From JBOFDK01 sp051650305 (lineage in GTDB: Bacteria > Bacillota > Clostridia > Lachnospirales > Cellulosilyticaceae), in the NCBI GenBank assembly GCA_051650305.1, contig JBOFIT010000157.1, positions 1 to 6,207 on the forward strand: DNA of 6,207 bases, written 5' to 3'. Position 1 is the first letter of the stretch. Each line of letters starts with the position of its first letter. Below, piece after piece: positions 5,020 through 6,207 of this stretch. The notes under the pieces are model-generated. The model saw only the letters and a program-made list of their open reading frames with translations. It ran no database searches and was not told where the DNA came from. The position numbers and the translations under genes were made by a program.

Positions 5020-6207
5020 TTAAAGCCTACCTTCATACATAATAGCAAACTCACCGTATACCTTACCCCAGTTTCTAAGGGGCATAGACCATTTCTTGGT
5101 GGCCTCAAATGTAGCAAGATACAATGCTTTAAGAAGAGCTGTATCACTTGGAAAAACACTACGTTGACGGTTAAGCTTACGGTAGGTGCTATTCAAGCTT
5201 TCTATAGCATTAGTTGTATAAATAACCTTTCTTACATCAGCTGAGAACTTGAAGATTGGACTAATTACATCCCAGTTGTTATGCCAGCTCTTCATAGCAT
5301 ACGGATAATGCTGATCCCATTTTTCAGTTACCTCTATCATCCTTTCATAGGCTTGTTCTTCGCTTGAAGCATGGTAGATTGTCTTTAAATCAGTTGCAAA
5401 AGCCTTCTTATCCTTATCTGATACATACTTTAAGGTATTTCGTACTTGGTGCACAATACAACGCTGATATTCCGTTTCTGGAAAGGCTACTTGAACCGAT
5501 TCTTTCATACCTGTAAGCCCATCCGCACAAAGAATAAGGATATCTTTGACACCTCTATTTTTGAGCTCATTTAATACACTAAGCCAATATTTACTACTTT
5601 CATTTTGACCCACTTGAATACTTAAAACTTCCTTATGCCCATCCATTGTAACGCCTAGAATGACATAGGCTGCTAACTTTTTAATAACGTGATTATCCTT
5701 TACTGAAAAATGAACAGCATCAATAAAGACAATAGGGTAAACTGATGAAAGAGCACGATGCTGCCAATCTTCAATTTCAGGTAAAAGTTTATCTGTCACG
5801 TCAGAAACAAAGCCTTCACTGACTTCAAAGCCATAGATTTCTTGAATTTGTTCTGATATTTGTCTTGTTGTAAGACCGCGTGCATACATTGAAATAATCT
5901 TCTCATCAATTTGAGAAATATCTTTCTGTCGTTTACGAACAATTTGAGGTTCAAAGGTACTTTCTCGATCTTGAGGTACTTCAAGTTCTACTTCACCATA
6001 GTGACTACGGACTGTCTTAGACTTGTGTCCGTTACGTGCATTAGTATTTTCTGAACGTTGATAGCTTTCATAGCCTAAGTGATGATCCATTTCTGTTTCC
6101 ATCATTTCTTTAATCGTTCCCCCAAGCAAGTCTTTAAGTGCATCCTGAATATCCTGAGCACTCTGAATGTCATACTCATTGATTAATGCTGCAATAATAT
6201 TTTTTTT
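5020..6207 (-). CDS. IS256-family transposase, N-terminus beyond the window
   Basis: This DDE transposase of the mutator type (Transposase_mut) moves IS256 elements by a copy-out, circle-forming route. The frame is open from the right edge (KKNIIAALINEYDIQ...) to TAA at 5022-5020, giving 395 visible residues. In visible numbering the acidic residues are D163 (FIDAVH), D229 (CADGLTG) and E336 (TTNAIESLN), with the family C-x2-H signature at C250/H253 between the second D and the E. These positions are within about four residues of the IS256 triad, so only a handful of N-terminal residues is missing. A helix-turn-helix-like segment, ARGLTTRQISEQI, lies near residues 99-111. The C-terminus (FAIMYEGRL) is the usual family end. 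No disruption is seen. The internal TTG at 6129 is not the real start because conserved N-terminal sequence continues upstream. Confidence 0.93.
   Translation of the reverse strand, partial: KKNIIAALINEYDIQSAQDIQDALKDLLGGTIKEMMETEMDHHLGYESYQRSENTNARNGHKSKTVRSHYGEVELEVPQDRESTFEPQIVRKRQKDISQIDEKIISMYARGLTTRQISEQIQEIYGFEVSEGFVSDVTDKLLPEIEDWQHRALSSVYPIVFIDAVHFSVKDNHVIKKLAAYVILGVTMDGHKEVLSIQVGQNESSKYWLSVLNELKNRGVKDILILCADGLTGMKESVQVAFPETEYQRCIVHQVRNTLKYVSDKDKKAFATDLKTIYHASSEEQAYERMIEVTEKWDQHYPYAMKSWHNNWDVISPIFKFSADVRKVIYTTNAIESLNSTYRKLNRQRSVFPSDTALLKALYLATFEATKKWSMPLRNWGKVYGEFAIMYEGRL

Larger units (their letters stand above)
4853..6207 (-). mobile_element. IS256-family insertion sequence, partial at the right edge
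   Basis: The element runs leftward from beyond the window and ends near 4853. It comprises the transposase gene, about 140 bp of 3' non-coding DNA with a strong hairpin (4974-4994), and a candidate terminal repeat. Its end lies about 45 bp beyond the last recognised IS21 half-site, so it inserted next to, or into, the IS21 right end. Transposase integrity suggests it is recent. Confidence 0.8.

Overview
The window is AT-rich and consists almost entirely of mobile DNA. The RT, IstA, IstB and IS256-type protein sequences, together with the strong AAGGAGG-like ribosome binding sites, look like a low-GC Firmicute, most likely a clostridial lineage. That host assignment is inference; no taxonomic marker gene is present. 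No complete host gene is visible. I see no CRISPR array, tRNA, rRNA, toxin-antitoxin pair or defence gene.

Layout. (1) Positions 1-201 are non-coding flank. The left edge carries a strong Shine-Dalgarno and a possible GTG start of a leftward gene that leaves the window, preceded by an inverted repeat that could be an operator. (2) Positions 202-2124 (minus strand) are a group II intron of about 1.92 kb. Its 3' end shows domains V and VI, its 5' end reads GTACG, and a 6-nt EBS1 (1922-1927) pairs with an IBS1 (2125-2130) that abuts the 5' splice site. Its reverse transcriptase/maturase gene (1624 down to 296) is open throughout except for one in-frame TGA at 710-712. (3) Removing the intron joins 181-201 to 2125 onward and restores a near-perfect palindrome with arms of 12-13 nt and a 4-nt loop. 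A second small hairpin lies beside it (2139-2154), so the target resembles a REP-like or IS200/IS605-end-like palindrome. (4) About 2260-4850 (plus strand) is an IS21-family element: an end array of TGG(T) half-sites spaced about 21 nt, a promoter, istA with an intact D145/D211/E258 triad, overlapping istB with intact Walker motifs, and a shorter inverted array on the right. (5) 4853-6207 (minus strand) is the 3' part of an IS256-family element whose transposase enters from beyond the right edge with all three acidic catalytic residues present.

How the parts work together. IstA (DDE transposase) and IstB (AAA+ helper ATPase) should be translationally coupled and act on the end arrays. The group II intron forms an independent RNP, but its own maturase is truncated by the TGA, so splicing or mobility would need readthrough or a maturase supplied in trans. 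The IS256 transposase runs towards istB, and a strong GC hairpin lies between the two converging genes. The region is best read as a place where mobile elements have accumulated next to one another. I found no new multi-gene system. The most unusual observations are the intron splitting a palindrome, the single nonsense codon, and the IS21 end architecture with no recognisable right tip.
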